DNA of 64,000 bases from Sphaerisporangium rhizosphaerae (GTDB lineage Bacteria; Actinomycetota; Actinomycetes; Streptosporangiales; Streptosporangiaceae), in assembly GCF_042665155.1 (NCBI RefSeq), contig NZ_JBHTCG010000006.1, positions 1 to 64,000 of the forward strand, in the 5' to 3' direction. Each line of letters opens with the position of its first letter. Position 1 is the stretch's first letter. A program made the position numbers and the translations under genes. The notes under the pieces are model-generated. The model worked only from the letters and a program-made list of their open reading frames with translations. It made no database searches and had not been told where the DNA came from. Shown here piece after piece: positions 18,098-26,369 of this stretch.

Positions 18098-19889
18098 AGT
18101 TGCTCTCCTGGATCGCTGACAACTCCTGGTACAGCCCAAGGGAATTGCGCAGTTCCCCCGGAGTGCCCACCTGTGCGATGACACCGTCGTCCAGCACCAC
18201 GATCAGGTCGGCCTGCGCCGTGGCGGCGAGCCGGTGGCTGACGAACAGTGCTATCCCTCCGACGGCCCGGCACTGCGCTGTGAGCTCACGGAAGCGGTCG
18301 AACAGACGAGCCTCCGCCTCGACGTCGAGTGCCGAACTGGGCTCGTCCATGACGAACAGCCACCAGTCCTGCCGCACATAGCTGCGCGCCAGCGCGATCT
18401 TCTGCCATTGGCCGCCCGAAAGATCGATCCCGTGCGACCAGCGGGACCCTGTCTGGGTCTCCAGTCCGTCCGGTAGCTTTTCGACATCCTGGTCGAGGCC
18501 GGCCCTGGTACAAGCGGCCGGAAGCAGCTCCGGCCGCTTCGCCGCGGCCTCGACGTCACCGAGCGCCACACCCTCGCGGACGGTCAGCTCATATCGTCCG
18601 AAGTCCTGCATGAGTGCGGTCACGCCCTGCTGCCACTGCCGCCGGGATTCGGCGGTGAGGGTCGCCGCTCCCTTGGAGATCTCACCGCAGTCAGGGGTGA
18701 GGAGTCCGGCCATGAGTTTGACCAGCGTGGTCTTTCCCGAGCCGTTCTCGCCGACCACGGCGACCACCGATCCGGACGGTATCTCCAGGTTCACCGCGCT
18801 GACGCTGGAAACCGCGCGCCCAGGGTATGTGTAGCTCAGTCCGGAAAGGACCAGAGGCTCCCTGCCCCCACGGGGCTCCTCCTGCCTTGTACCTGCTGTC
18901 GGCGCCGCGACCTGTCGCTGAAGTTCGCCCAGCACACCGTCCAGGTCACGGGCGACCCGCATGAGACGACGGGCCCTGGTCGTCTGCTGCATCAGGTTGC
19001 CCAGCACGATGCCCAGTTGACCGGTGAGCGCGATCACCATCGCCAGGTCCGCGAGCCCGAGCTTCCCTCCGGCCGCCGCCCAGGCCGTCCAGCCGAGAGC
19101 GGCGGCCACCGACAGGGAGATGATCGACGTGCCCGCCAGCGTCCAGGCGAACGCTGATCGGTCTCCCCGATCCCGGCAGCGGTCGGCTTCGTCCCACAGC
19201 TCTTCGGCGCGGCGGACCAGCCCGGCACCGGCCCCACCGGCTCGTGCGGTCAGTCCACCCGCTGGTGAGGCGAGGTGCTCGGCCAGGACGCCGGCCCGGT
19301 CGACGAGCGGGCCGGCCGTTTCGTCCGCATGGTCCTCGGCGCTGAACGCGCGGCCGTTCCAGCGCAGGGCGGGTACGGACAACACCGGGATCAGTGCGAG
19401 CCAGAGGCTGACCTCGGCGAGGAGCAGCACCGTGAGGCCGAACTGGAGGACGGCCCCGACGACCAGGACCAGTCCGCCGAACGCCGACCCGGTGAGGTCC
19501 ACGCGTTCCCTGGACCTGATGCGGTCGATGCGTTCCCGGAGTGCCCCGTCCTGAAGCAGGTCGACCGTGCGCAGCCCCAGCATCGCCTGGATCAGCCAGC
19601 CGTCGATCGTCCGGGCGGTCTCCGCTTCGAGCCGGACCCTGCTTCTTATCCCGAGCGAGCCGAGCACATGGATCAGCAGGAGAGCCGTGACGAACAGCGT
19701 CACACCGAGCAGCTGCTGCGGCCGGCTTCCGGACAGGACTCCCGCCACGGCCACGCCGACGCCGACCGCGACGAGAGGCTCGGCCACCCGTCCCAGGGGA
19801 TCGCAGACAAGTACGGTCACCACGTTGCGCGGCGATGTCCGCCACGCCGCCCTGAAGAGCAGCAGCACCGGTGCGAACCTGCTAGTCAT
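18060..19889 (-). CDS. ABC transporter, fused permease/ATPase (first of pair)
   Basis: 609 residues. Six-helix exporter membrane domain (about 1-320), then an ATPase with Walker A GENGSGKTT, signature LSGGQWQ, Walker B VMDEPSSALD and switch His in VSHR. No peptidase C39 domain. Two ATGs are close; the one at 19889 is chosen because AAGGAGG lies 6 nt ahead, while the ATG at 19895 would touch the Shine-Dalgarno. It overlaps the preceding ABC gene by 8 bp. Together the two likely form a heterodimeric exporter for the modified peptide. Confidence 0.92.
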   Translation of the reverse strand: MTSRFAPVLLLFRAAWRTSPRNVVTVLVCDPLGRVAEPLVAVGVGVAVAGVLSGSRPQQLLGVTLFVTALLLIHVLGSLGIRSRVRLEAETARTIDGWLIQAMLGLRTVDLLQDGALRERIDRIRSRERVDLTGSAFGGLVLVVGAVLQFGLTVLLLAEVSLWLALIPVLSVPALRWNGRAFSAEDHADETAGPLVDRAGVLAEHLASPAGGLTARAGGAGAGLVRRAEELWDEADRCRDRGDRSAFAWTLAGTSIISLSVAAALGWTAWAAAGGKLGLADLAMVIALTGQLGIVLGNLMQQTTRARRLMRVARDLDGVLGELQRQVAAPTAGTRQEEPRGGREPLVLSGLSYTYPGRAVSSVSAVNLEIPSGSVVAVVGENGSGKTTLVKLMAGLLTPDCGEISKGAATLTAESRRQWQQGVTALMQDFGRYELTVREGVALGDVEAAAKRPELLPAACTRAGLDQDVEKLPDGLETQTGSRWSHGIDLSGGQWQKIALARSYVRQDWWLFVMDEPSSALDVEAEARLFDRFRELTAQCRAVGGIALFVSHRLAATAQADLIVVLDDGVIAQVGTPGELRNSLGLYQELSAIQESNYDVRHPLDSAAT

Positions 19890-21705
19890 CGACATCCTCC
19901 TTGGCGGCACGGAAGCGCTCCGCCTGGCGGCGGAACATCTGGGCGTACCGGGTCGGGCCGCTCATGAGCTCGTCATGGGTTCCCTGCTCGATGACGCGGC
20001 CCCGGTCCAGCAGGACGATCTCGTCGGCGTGGCGGACGGTCGACAGCCGGTGGCTGATCAGCACGGCCGTGGTCGAGGTCGCGAGTTCACTGAACCTCTG
20101 GTTGAAACGCTCTTCGGCTCGTACGTCGAGACTCGCCGTGGGTTCGTCAAGGATGACCAGGCTGGATCGGTTCCCGAGCGAGTCGAGGTGGTAGAGGATC
20201 CGGGCGAGGACCACCCGCTGCCACTCCCCGCCGGACAGGTCGACTCCTTGAGCGCTTTCGGGGAGCAGCAGGGTGTCCAACCCGTCCGGAAGGCGGTCCA
20301 GCAAGAGGTCGGCGCCGGCCTCCCGGAGCGCCTTCTCGACCAGTGCGAGGTCAGGCGACGGTGCGCCGGGCGCGACGTTGGCCGCGAGCGAGAGCGGATA
20401 GCGGATCACGTCCTGATCGGCGACCACGCATCGGGACAGCCAGCCTCGGCGGTCGAACTCGGTCAACGGCACGCCGTCGACCTCCAGCGTGCCTCGCGTC
20501 GGATCCAGTGCACCGGTCAGCAGCTTGGCGAGCGTGCTCTTTCCCGCACCGTTCAGACCGACCACGGCCAGCGAACGGCCTGTTCTGAGCTCCAGATCGA
20601 CATCCTGCAGGACCGGAGCGTCTCGATAGCCGAAACCGACCTCGCGCACAGTGATCGTCTGGAAAGTGGAGGGGATCGGCCGAGGACCGGAACGAACATC
20701 TCGCGTGCGGCCGAGCGCGGCGGGGAGCCGTCTCACCTCGGCGGCCGCCGGAGCGCCGTACTCCACCATGTACTCCGGCCCGATCCAGCCCAGCGACTCC
20801 ATGCCGGCCATCGCCTGCAGGACGACCAGAACCGCCGCGGTGCCGAACTCTCCCCGCCGAGCCTGGTCGAGGGCGGCCCAGGCGACCAGCAGATGGGCCC
20901 CGACGACCACCGCTCCGGCCCACACCTGTGCCGCCGCACGACGATTTCGTGCGGCCTTGGCCGCGCTCACCTCCGACCAGCGATCCTCGAACCGGCCGAC
21001 CAGCCACGGCCTCGCACCGGGCATCAAGATGAGCTCCGCCGACCGTCGACTGTCCAGGAGCAGACCTCGCAGGTAGTCCGCCCGGCTCACCGACTCCGAA
21101 TGGTGTCCCGACTCCCGGCCGGCCACCGCGGCCCGGACCTCCGATCGAACGGCCGAGCGGTAGAGAAGCCAGCTTCCGGCCAGGACGATCGGCGCCCACC
21201 AGAGGTAGTGGGCCAGGATCACGGCGGTCACCAGAGCGCTGAGCCGCCCTGGGCACACCTCGGCGAGGCCGCGCACCGCCGCACCGACGGTGAAGTAGCC
21301 CGACGAGGCGGCCTGCGCGGCCCGCAAGGAGCCGACGAATCGGTCATCATGCAGATGGGCGATACCGGCCGGCCGGTCGACCAGGGCGAGCATCTCGCTT
21401 CGGACCGCGTGCTCCACCCGGCGGGCCAGGACGACCGCGAGCGTCTGCCTGACCGGGGTCAAGATCTGCCCACCGAGATACGCGCAGACGAGAACCGTCA
21501 GGCTGGCCAAGGCCGGAGCACCGGCCGTGATGTCCGATGCCACCCACCCCCCTGCCAGGACGAACAGCGGGGGCATCGCGGTGGCCAGCACGGTGAACAG
21601 GACCAGTGCGGCGACTGTTCGAGGAGAGGCTCGTACCGCCAGCAGGACCACCTCGAACGCGGCGCGCCCTGACAAGCGTGTCCGGAGCCACGACAGGACG
21701 TTCAT
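19882..21705 (-). CDS. ABC transporter, fused permease/ATPase (second of pair)
   Basis: 607 residues. N-terminal membrane domain (about 1-320, strong hydrophobic segment near VLATAMPPLFVLAGG) and C-terminal ATPase with GLNGAGKST, LSGGEWQR, VILDEPTASLD and LISHR. No leader-peptidase domain, so leader removal must be separate, possibly by the S9 peptidase. The start at 21705 overlaps the kinase stop as ATGA, the usual coupling arrangement; an upstream in-frame start at 21801 would lie inside the kinase gene. Expected to act with the adjacent ABC protein as exporter and immunity pump. Confidence 0.92.
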   Translation of the reverse strand: MNVLSWLRTRLSGRAAFEVVLLAVRASPRTVAALVLFTVLATAMPPLFVLAGGWVASDITAGAPALASLTVLVCAYLGGQILTPVRQTLAVVLARRVEHAVRSEMLALVDRPAGIAHLHDDRFVGSLRAAQAASSGYFTVGAAVRGLAEVCPGRLSALVTAVILAHYLWWAPIVLAGSWLLYRSAVRSEVRAAVAGRESGHHSESVSRADYLRGLLLDSRRSAELILMPGARPWLVGRFEDRWSEVSAAKAARNRRAAAQVWAGAVVVGAHLLVAWAALDQARRGEFGTAAVLVVLQAMAGMESLGWIGPEYMVEYGAPAAAEVRRLPAALGRTRDVRSGPRPIPSTFQTITVREVGFGYRDAPVLQDVDLELRTGRSLAVVGLNGAGKSTLAKLLTGALDPTRGTLEVDGVPLTEFDRRGWLSRCVVADQDVIRYPLSLAANVAPGAPSPDLALVEKALREAGADLLLDRLPDGLDTLLLPESAQGVDLSGGEWQRVVLARILYHLDSLGNRSSLVILDEPTASLDVRAEERFNQRFSELATSTTAVLISHRLSTVRHADEIVLLDRGRVIEQGTHDELMSGPTRYAQMFRRQAERFRAAKEDVDD

Positions 21706-22676
21706 GAAGCCGCCCCCACCTTGCCGAGCACTTTCACGGCCGCTGATGCTTCTGGGCGGTGACCCGGTTCGATCGCGCACATCGCCCGGACGAGGTCGCA
21801 TACTGCGCTCGGAAGAGACGTTCCATCCGGTCCGGGCACATCATCCAGCGAGGGCACTGGATGGTTCTCCGCCAAGGCGCGCAGGACCGCCGCGGAGTTC
21901 CGTTGCCGAGCAGCGACGTTCTCGCACCGGAGGAACAGTTCCGTCAGCTTGTCGAGCAGCTCGTCGTCCGCCGCCACCGGATCGGGCGTACGCCCCGTCC
22001 AGAGCACGTGGAGGCTGACGCCGAGTGCGTACACATCCGCGCGCCGCCAGGCCTCGGGTGAACTCGACATACCGAGGAAGGCTTCCGGCGGAGCGAATGG
22101 GCGGTAGGTCAGTGGGCGCGCATAACGGTAGAACGCGTGCTCTTCTGAGATCAGTGGGGGGCCGTGCAGTTCCCGCGCGAATGTGAGGTCGATCAGTCTG
22201 ACTCGTTCACCGTCGGTCACGGCGTTGTCCGGCCGCACGTCGCGGTGGACGACACCTCTGGCGTGCAGCCGAGCGACCGCGCCGAGGAGGGCGGTCCAGA
22301 CGCGCTGGATCTGCTCCGCGCCGGCGGTCTCCCGCCATGCCTTGAGGTCCGTGCCGAACCGCGGGGTGATCAAGGGTGCGGGACCCTCGCCCTGAGCGGT
22401 CCAGCGGGCTTTCATCCGGTGATGGGATTCCGAAACGGGAACGACGGCACCGCTCCCGGTCAACATCTCGGTGAGGGCACGTTCGCGAGCGAACGCCGGC
22501 CTCCAGTACGGACCGTCCAGATCCGTACGAGGGAACTTCACCACGACCTCACGCCGCGTCCGACGTTCGATGCCCACGAAGAGCTCGGAGAGCGAGCCTC
22601 CGGGCCGCCACGCACGCAGGTGGTCGAGTTCGGTCGCCAGGAGAGCCTGTCCGCGGGCCGTAAGGTCAGCGATCAT
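21702..22676 (-). CDS. serine/threonine protein kinase-like enzyme
   Basis: 324 residues, a single kinase fold: candidate ATP Lys in REVVVKF, catalytic loop HRDVRPDN with Asp146 and Asn151, and LIDLTFA in the DFG position, where Leu-Thr replace Phe-Gly but the Asp is kept. It therefore probably retains activity. No membrane helix or sensor domain, unlike regulatory PknB-type kinases. Overlaps the ThiF-like gene by 11 bp and the ABC gene by 4 bp. Inside a peptide operon it could phosphorylate Ser residues of the precursor (a Ser-Ser pair is near its C-terminus), as kinase domains do in class III/IV lanthipeptide synthetases. No partner lyase or cyclase is visible, so the outcome is unknown. 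Confidence 0.85.
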   Translation of the reverse strand: MIADLTARGQALLATELDHLRAWRPGGSLSELFVGIERRTRREVVVKFPRTDLDGPYWRPAFARERALTEMLTGSGAVVPVSESHHRMKARWTAQGEGPAPLITPRFGTDLKAWRETAGAEQIQRVWTALLGAVARLHARGVVHRDVRPDNAVTDGERVRLIDLTFARELHGPPLISEEHAFYRYARPLTYRPFAPPEAFLGMSSSPEAWRRADVYALGVSLHVLWTGRTPDPVAADDELLDKLTELFLRCENVAARQRNSAAVLRALAENHPVPSLDDVPGPDGTSLPSAVCDLVRAMCAIEPGHRPEASAAVKVLGKVGAAS

Positions 22677-23706
22677 TTCCGCTTCCGCAGACCGCGCATG
22701 ACGGACGCCGGTCTCCTGTGATGCGCGTCATCTCGTACTTGAAGAGGTCGACCGACCAGACCGCGTTCTCGGTCAACGGAGCCGAGCAGCCGGTCAGGAA
22801 ACGGGTGGCCTCCCAGACCGCGAGCGACGACATGGCGGCGATCAGCGGGGCGAAGGGGGACCTGGGCGGTAGCCACTCGTTGGCCACCGCCTTTTCGATC
22901 GTGCTGGTCAGCGCACTGTCGCCGTCGACCATGCACTGATAGCAGGCGGTCCTGCCCGGCACGTACAGCGGACCCAGGGTGCTGCCTCCGGACAGCAGCG
23001 ACGGGGTGGACGTGCGCACGCAGGTCTCGGCGATGATGTCCCTGATGTTGGCGACCCGATAGCCGAAAGAGTTGAACACCAGATCCGCGCTCTCGGCGAG
23101 GTCCGCCAGATCGGTGACCTCGCGGATCAGACGTTCATGGGTCACGACCTTGACGGAGGGGTCGGATACGGCGAGCATCTCGGCGGCCACCTCGACCTTC
23201 AGCCGGCCGACGTCAGTGGTTCGGTAGAGAACCTGCCGAGGCAGGTTCGTGGCCTCCACCGTGTCGGGATCGACGAGGACGATGGTCCCTATGCCGATCC
23301 GTGCACAGTTGAGAGCGATCCAGGTGCCGAACGCTCCGACTCCGACGATCAGCACTGTCGAACCGCGAAGGGCGTCCTGGAAAGCGCCGCCTGAGAGTTC
23401 CGGCGTCTCCCACAACGAGAAGAACTCGCTCTGGTGGACGTAAAGCCCCTCGGGGTCGGCGATGCCGGGTCGTTGATCCTTGTCATCGATGACGGCGCCG
23501 ATGCGATGCAGCTCTTCGATGAGAGGGGCGGCGCCCGGCGGCTCGATCTCAGAGCCGGGAGCGATGCCTTGGTCGAGCGTCTCGAAGATCCGCTGGACGA
23601 ACCGCGGGTCGCCGTTCACTCCGAAACGCTCGTTCGTGGTCAGCGACCACACCTCGCCGCCTGCCGGTGTTTGGAAGTGACCCCAGCCTCGGTGGAATCT
23701 CAGCAC
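22666..23706 (-). CDS. E1/ThiF-like protein, possible leader-peptide binder
   Basis: 346 residues from a GTG start preceded by AAAGG. Residues 1 to about 90 are a small domain compatible with a RiPP recognition element. From about 105 comes an E1-like Rossmann domain: GVGAFG nucleotide loop, VDPDTVEATNLPRQ, Lys in GRLKVEV, and paired zinc cysteines CYQC and CAVC. Where MoeB/ThiF proteins usually have a TDN-type Mg-binding Asp, this reads FNSFGYR, so adenylation may be lost. Catalytically poor E1-like proteins deliver leader peptides to enzymes in azole-peptide systems (F proteins). MccB-type peptide adenylation is the alternative. It lies between the oxidoreductases and the kinase, 13 bp after the previous stop. 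Confidence 0.85.
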   Translation of the reverse strand: MLRFHRGWGHFQTPAGGEVWSLTTNERFGVNGDPRFVQRIFETLDQGIAPGSEIEPPGAAPLIEELHRIGAVIDDKDQRPGIADPEGLYVHQSEFFSLWETPELSGGAFQDALRGSTVLIVGVGAFGTWIALNCARIGIGTIVLVDPDTVEATNLPRQVLYRTTDVGRLKVEVAAEMLAVSDPSVKVVTHERLIREVTDLADLAESADLVFNSFGYRVANIRDIIAETCVRTSTPSLLSGGSTLGPLYVPGRTACYQCMVDGDSALTSTIEKAVANEWLPPRSPFAPLIAAMSSLAVWEATRFLTGCSAPLTENAVWSVDLFKYEMTRITGDRRPSCAVCGSGNDR

Positions 23707-23719
23707 GTCATCTGGCCTT

Positions 23720-24778
23720 TCATGCGACGGTCACGGTCGTGAGTACTTGATGGTCGATGGGCGCGAGCTGGAAGAGTCGCTCACCGAGCGAGTCGCGGAC
23801 GGCCGGGGTCAGCCAGGTCTGCAGGCCGCAGGCGGTCGCCACGAGGATCAAGGCCTGGCCGACTCTCGCCGAGTCGAAGTAGAGGTTGCGCAGGCCCCGC
23901 TCATGCCGGTAGCGCCATTGATAGCGCGGGAAGTCGGCCACGACGAACACCGTCGCGGCGGCCGTCTCCACCTGACGCTGACCGATGAACAGTTCCTTGC
24001 ACGCCGCCCGGGTCTCGGCTTCGCCGTGTACCGTTCCGAGATTTTCCAGCGCGTGCGTGGACGGATCGTAGAGATGGATTCCGGACTCGATCCCGTGGAC
24101 GTCGTAGACCGCCACGTAGTAGTCGAACGCCGCGCCGTAACTGAAGAGGAACCGCTGCGGATCCGCCGGGTCCGGATCGCGATTGCGGCTCGCCCGGGCC
24201 AAGCCGTGCCCCAGCAGGTCGGACAGTCGCTGGTCACCGAAGGCGCGGCGATGCAGCGTACGTGAAGTGACCCGTTTCCTCAGGACCTCGCCGACGGGCG
24301 TCTCCGGAAGCGGTGCGGGCTCAGGCAGGACCATTGGCCGCGTCGCCGCCCGGCGCGGGCTCGGCGGAGGCCCGTCTTCACGGAGAAAGGTGGCGAGCGC
24401 CTCCATCTGCCGGTCGCGGTAAGCCTCTCCGTCGTCCTGGAAGGACGCACGCCGTGACCACAGATAGGTGGTCAGGGCGTGGGACCAGCCACGGGCATGC
24501 CAGTGCGCAAGGCCACGACCGGTGTCGTCGTCGATCGCATCGGCCTCCAGGAGGCCACAGTCTTTCAGGACCGCGAGTCCCGAGATGTCGTTCTCGCCGG
24601 CCGCGAGCGAGATCAGCGCGCGCCGCCCCATGAGGACGGGGGAATTCGCGAACGGACTCCGCACGGTGGCCTTGCCGTCCTCGTCGGGGATGACGACCGT
24701 GCCCGCCGCCCATCGTGGCGCGGCGTTCACGGGGGGTTCAGGAGAGTTCTGTCGATGCTCGGCCGACTGCCGCCGCAT
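23720..24778 (-). CDS. SagB-type flavin oxidoreductase (short form)
   Basis: 352 residues in the nitroreductase/SagB fold, with the usual FMN-contact elements: KRVTSRTLHRRAF near 180 and the RNLYFDSARVGQALILVATACGL helix (residues after about 290; key parts RNLYFDS and GQALILVA). SagB enzymes oxidise azolines to azoles or desaturate residues using FMN. The ATG at 24778 has GAAGG upstream and overlaps the preceding gene by 41 bp; a GTG at 24730 without a ribosome site is an alternative. There is no YcaO cyclodehydratase nearby, so its substrate is probably not an azoline. Confidence 0.85.
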   Translation of the reverse strand: MRRQSAEHRQNSPEPPVNAAPRWAAGTVVIPDEDGKATVRSPFANSPVLMGRRALISLAAGENDISGLAVLKDCGLLEADAIDDDTGRGLAHWHARGWSHALTTYLWSRRASFQDDGEAYRDRQMEALATFLREDGPPPSPRRAATRPMVLPEPAPLPETPVGEVLRKRVTSRTLHRRAFGDQRLSDLLGHGLARASRNRDPDPADPQRFLFSYGAAFDYYVAVYDVHGIESGIHLYDPSTHALENLGTVHGEAETRAACKELFIGQRQVETAAATVFVVADFPRYQWRYRHERGLRNLYFDSARVGQALILVATACGLQTWLTPAVRDSLGERLFQLAPIDHQVLTTVTVA

Positions 24779-25880
24779 AGAGGACACCTTCGTCCAATCC
24801 TTCCTTCTGCAGCCCGAACAGCCCGTGCACGGCGATGTCGTCGACTCCGTGCTGCCAGAAGACCGGCAGATCAAGGGCCTGTCCGCACAGTTCCATGGTC
24901 GCCGCGGCGTGACCGGCGTCCATGAACACGGTGCGGAACGTCCGAGGCTCGCGATAGCGGTACATGTTGCGTTCCCATAGGCCCGTCACCACGACGAAGG
25001 CCGCCGGGTCGAAAGGCGCACGCCACAGGCCTTGCAGCATCGGCTTGAGCTCGTCATCGCCGGGAAGATCACCGATCCGCTCCAGCTCGGAGGTCCTGAC
25101 GGCGAAGTGGTAGGTCCCGGGCGTGAGCCCCGAGACCTTCCGCGCGAGGACATAGCATTCGACCGGATGCCGTGAACCACCGGAAGGGCTCGTCTTGCGA
25201 ACCAGCGGGGCGCGCGGAACACTCGACCGGACTCTGCGCGAGCGAAGCTGCCCGAAGCTCGACGAGATCAGTGTCGAGAGCTTGTCGTATGTGGCCACGG
25301 GCAGGGATTCGGATCCGTTGCGACGGTCCCACGCCTCGGCGAAAGGCCGGGCGAGGCATTCGAGGGCTTCGGCGGTCCGCGCGACGGGAACGGCGAGCGA
25401 GCCCGCGTACTCCTTGTATCGGTTCACGTCGAAGCTCTCGGCGGCGAACAACTCCATAATCGATTTGTCTATGGCCGGTGCATCCGACTCGGAGTAGTTC
25501 AGATACGGATAATCGTAGGTGAGCAGGTGGTGGTCGAACGCGGCCTGCCATCCGGCCTCGCGCCATCGCCGCTCGGTCTCCTCAAGACGGGAGTCATCGC
25601 GATCCGGCGTCAGGAATCCTTCTGTCACCAACCGCTCGACGATGGACCGGCCGGCGTCGGACTCGAGGCCTGCCGACCGCTTCAGTTCTTCGAGGCGCTC
25701 TTCGGCCGAACCGGCACGCAAGAAGCTCAGCAAGACCTGTGCCGCGGCGCTGCCCAGCAGGATCTCCCTGCGCGCGGCGATGTTCATCACGTACCAGCGT
25801 TCTGTGGACCAGATGCTCGGCGGCGGGACCAGGCGAACCGTCGGAACGATCCGCAGCAACGGATCAGCGGTGTCAGACAT
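24738..25880 (-). CDS. SagB-type flavin oxidoreductase with extra N-terminal domain
   Basis: 380 residues. Residues about 1-110 form a winged-helix-like N-terminal domain that could bind a leader peptide; the rest is a SagB/nitroreductase domain with RKTSPSGGSRHPVECYV, the typical FMN motif, and MDAGHAAATMELCGQAL. First modifying gene after the precursor, 85 bp downstream of it across a 12-bp-stem hairpin. Two different SagB-like enzymes in one operon may form a heterodimer or carry out two oxidations. The annotation of the fold is firm; the reaction is unknown. Confidence 0.87.
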   Translation of the reverse strand: MSDTADPLLRIVPTVRLVPPPSIWSTERWYVMNIAARREILLGSAAAQVLLSFLRAGSAEERLEELKRSAGLESDAGRSIVERLVTEGFLTPDRDDSRLEETERRWREAGWQAAFDHHLLTYDYPYLNYSESDAPAIDKSIMELFAAESFDVNRYKEYAGSLAVPVARTAEALECLARPFAEAWDRRNGSESLPVATYDKLSTLISSSFGQLRSRRVRSSVPRAPLVRKTSPSGGSRHPVECYVLARKVSGLTPGTYHFAVRTSELERIGDLPGDDELKPMLQGLWRAPFDPAAFVVVTGLWERNMYRYREPRTFRTVFMDAGHAAATMELCGQALDLPVFWQHGVDDIAVHGLFGLQKEGLDEGVLYAAAVGRASTELS

Positions 25881-25921
25881 GGGAATCCAGAGTTTCGTGA
25901 TCGACGTGGCCGACTGACGGG

Positions 25922-25958
25922 CTCATCGCCCTGAAGCACACCGCTCCAGGGCGATGAG
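25922..25958 (-). terminator. hairpin between precursor and modification genes
   Basis: Perfect 12-bp arms CTCATCGCCCTG and CAGGGCGATGAG with a 13-nt loop, six bases after the precursor stop. No T-run. Hairpins here are common in RiPP operons, where partial termination or mRNA stabilisation makes the precursor transcript more abundant than the enzyme transcripts. Confidence 0.7.
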
Positions 25959-25964
25959 GACGAC

Positions 25965-26108
25965 CTACGGCCGCGAGCTCTCCATCTGGCGAAGCGCGAT
26001 CGGCATCTCGGGCAGCGCCTCCACGGTGAAGTCCGCGGGGTTCAACTCGACCCCGGCCCCGAGCTTTCCGGAGACCTCGGCCGCGAGCGCTGACGTGCTG
26101 GTGGACAT
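25965..26108 (-). CDS. candidate RiPP precursor peptide (47 residues)
   Basis: Too short for automatic detection but well supported: AGGGAGGAAG three bases before the ATG, and position as first gene of the operon. It starts MSTSTSALAAEVSGKLGAG; the middle contains NPADFTVEALPEM, resembling leader ends of azole and thiopeptide precursors (a hydrophobic-acidic FTVxxLP pattern); the C-terminus reads PIALRQMESSRP. There is no Cys and only two Ser near the end, so azole or lanthionine formation would be limited. If the leader ends near LPEM, the core is about 12 residues. The product class is not recognised. Confidence 0.75.
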   Translation of the reverse strand: MSTSTSALAAEVSGKLGAGVELNPADFTVEALPEMPIALRQMESSRP

Positions 26109-26162
26109 ATCTTCCTCCCTGAAATGGAATGAAGCTGACACCGGAAAGCCTGAATGTTCGGA

Positions 26163-26191
26163 CTGGAATCAACCTGGAATTTCTCTGGACG
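26163..26191 (-). promoter_or_regulatory. SARP-type operator: three heptads with 11-bp period
   Basis: Plus-strand CTGGAAT, CTGGAAT and CTGGACG begin at 26163, 26174 and 26185, exactly 11 bp apart, 55 bp upstream of the precursor ATG. SARP activators bind heptad direct repeats of this period with a -10 box about 8 bp beyond; here the -10 candidate (around 26150-26156) is weak, as expected for an activator-dependent promoter. The cluster encodes a SARP at 12770-15844. Confidence 0.75.
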
Positions 26192-26200
26192 CACACTCCT

Positions 26201-26238
26201 CGTCATGGTCCGGGCTCGTGCCCGGAATGCCCATGACG
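26201..26238. terminator. long two-part hairpin between the ArsR gene and the peptide promoter
   Basis: Outer arms CGTCATGG/CCATGACG (8 bp) enclose a 4-nt bulge and an inner perfect 7-bp stem TCCGGGC/GCCCGGA with loop TCGT. It lies 132 bp after the ArsR gene stop and 10 bp beyond the SARP repeats. No T-run. Probably insulates the two transcripts. Confidence 0.6.
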
Positions 26239-26369
26239 TCCAGAGGCGTAGCGTGTGATCGGGATCCTCGTGACGGTGTGCCGCTGCTCGCGCGGGTGTG
26301 CGTCGTCAGGTCCCGCGCTGGAACCTGAGTAAGAGCCAGGGTTCCTTCTCGCCTGTCCGCCGGACTCTG

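Noticed and set aside
22666..23706. MccB-type microcin C synthetase
   Set aside because: The precursor does not end in Asn and the Mg-site motif is altered; a leader-delivery role is more plausible, though not proven.
10893..26108. Thiopeptide or lanthipeptide cluster
   Set aside because: No YcaO, LanB-type dehydratase, LanC/LanM or pyridine synthase is present between the regulators, and the precursor lacks Cys.
26163..26191. The 11-bp repeats as a CRISPR array
   Set aside because: Units are 7 bp with 4-bp spacers; too short, and no cas gene is in the window.
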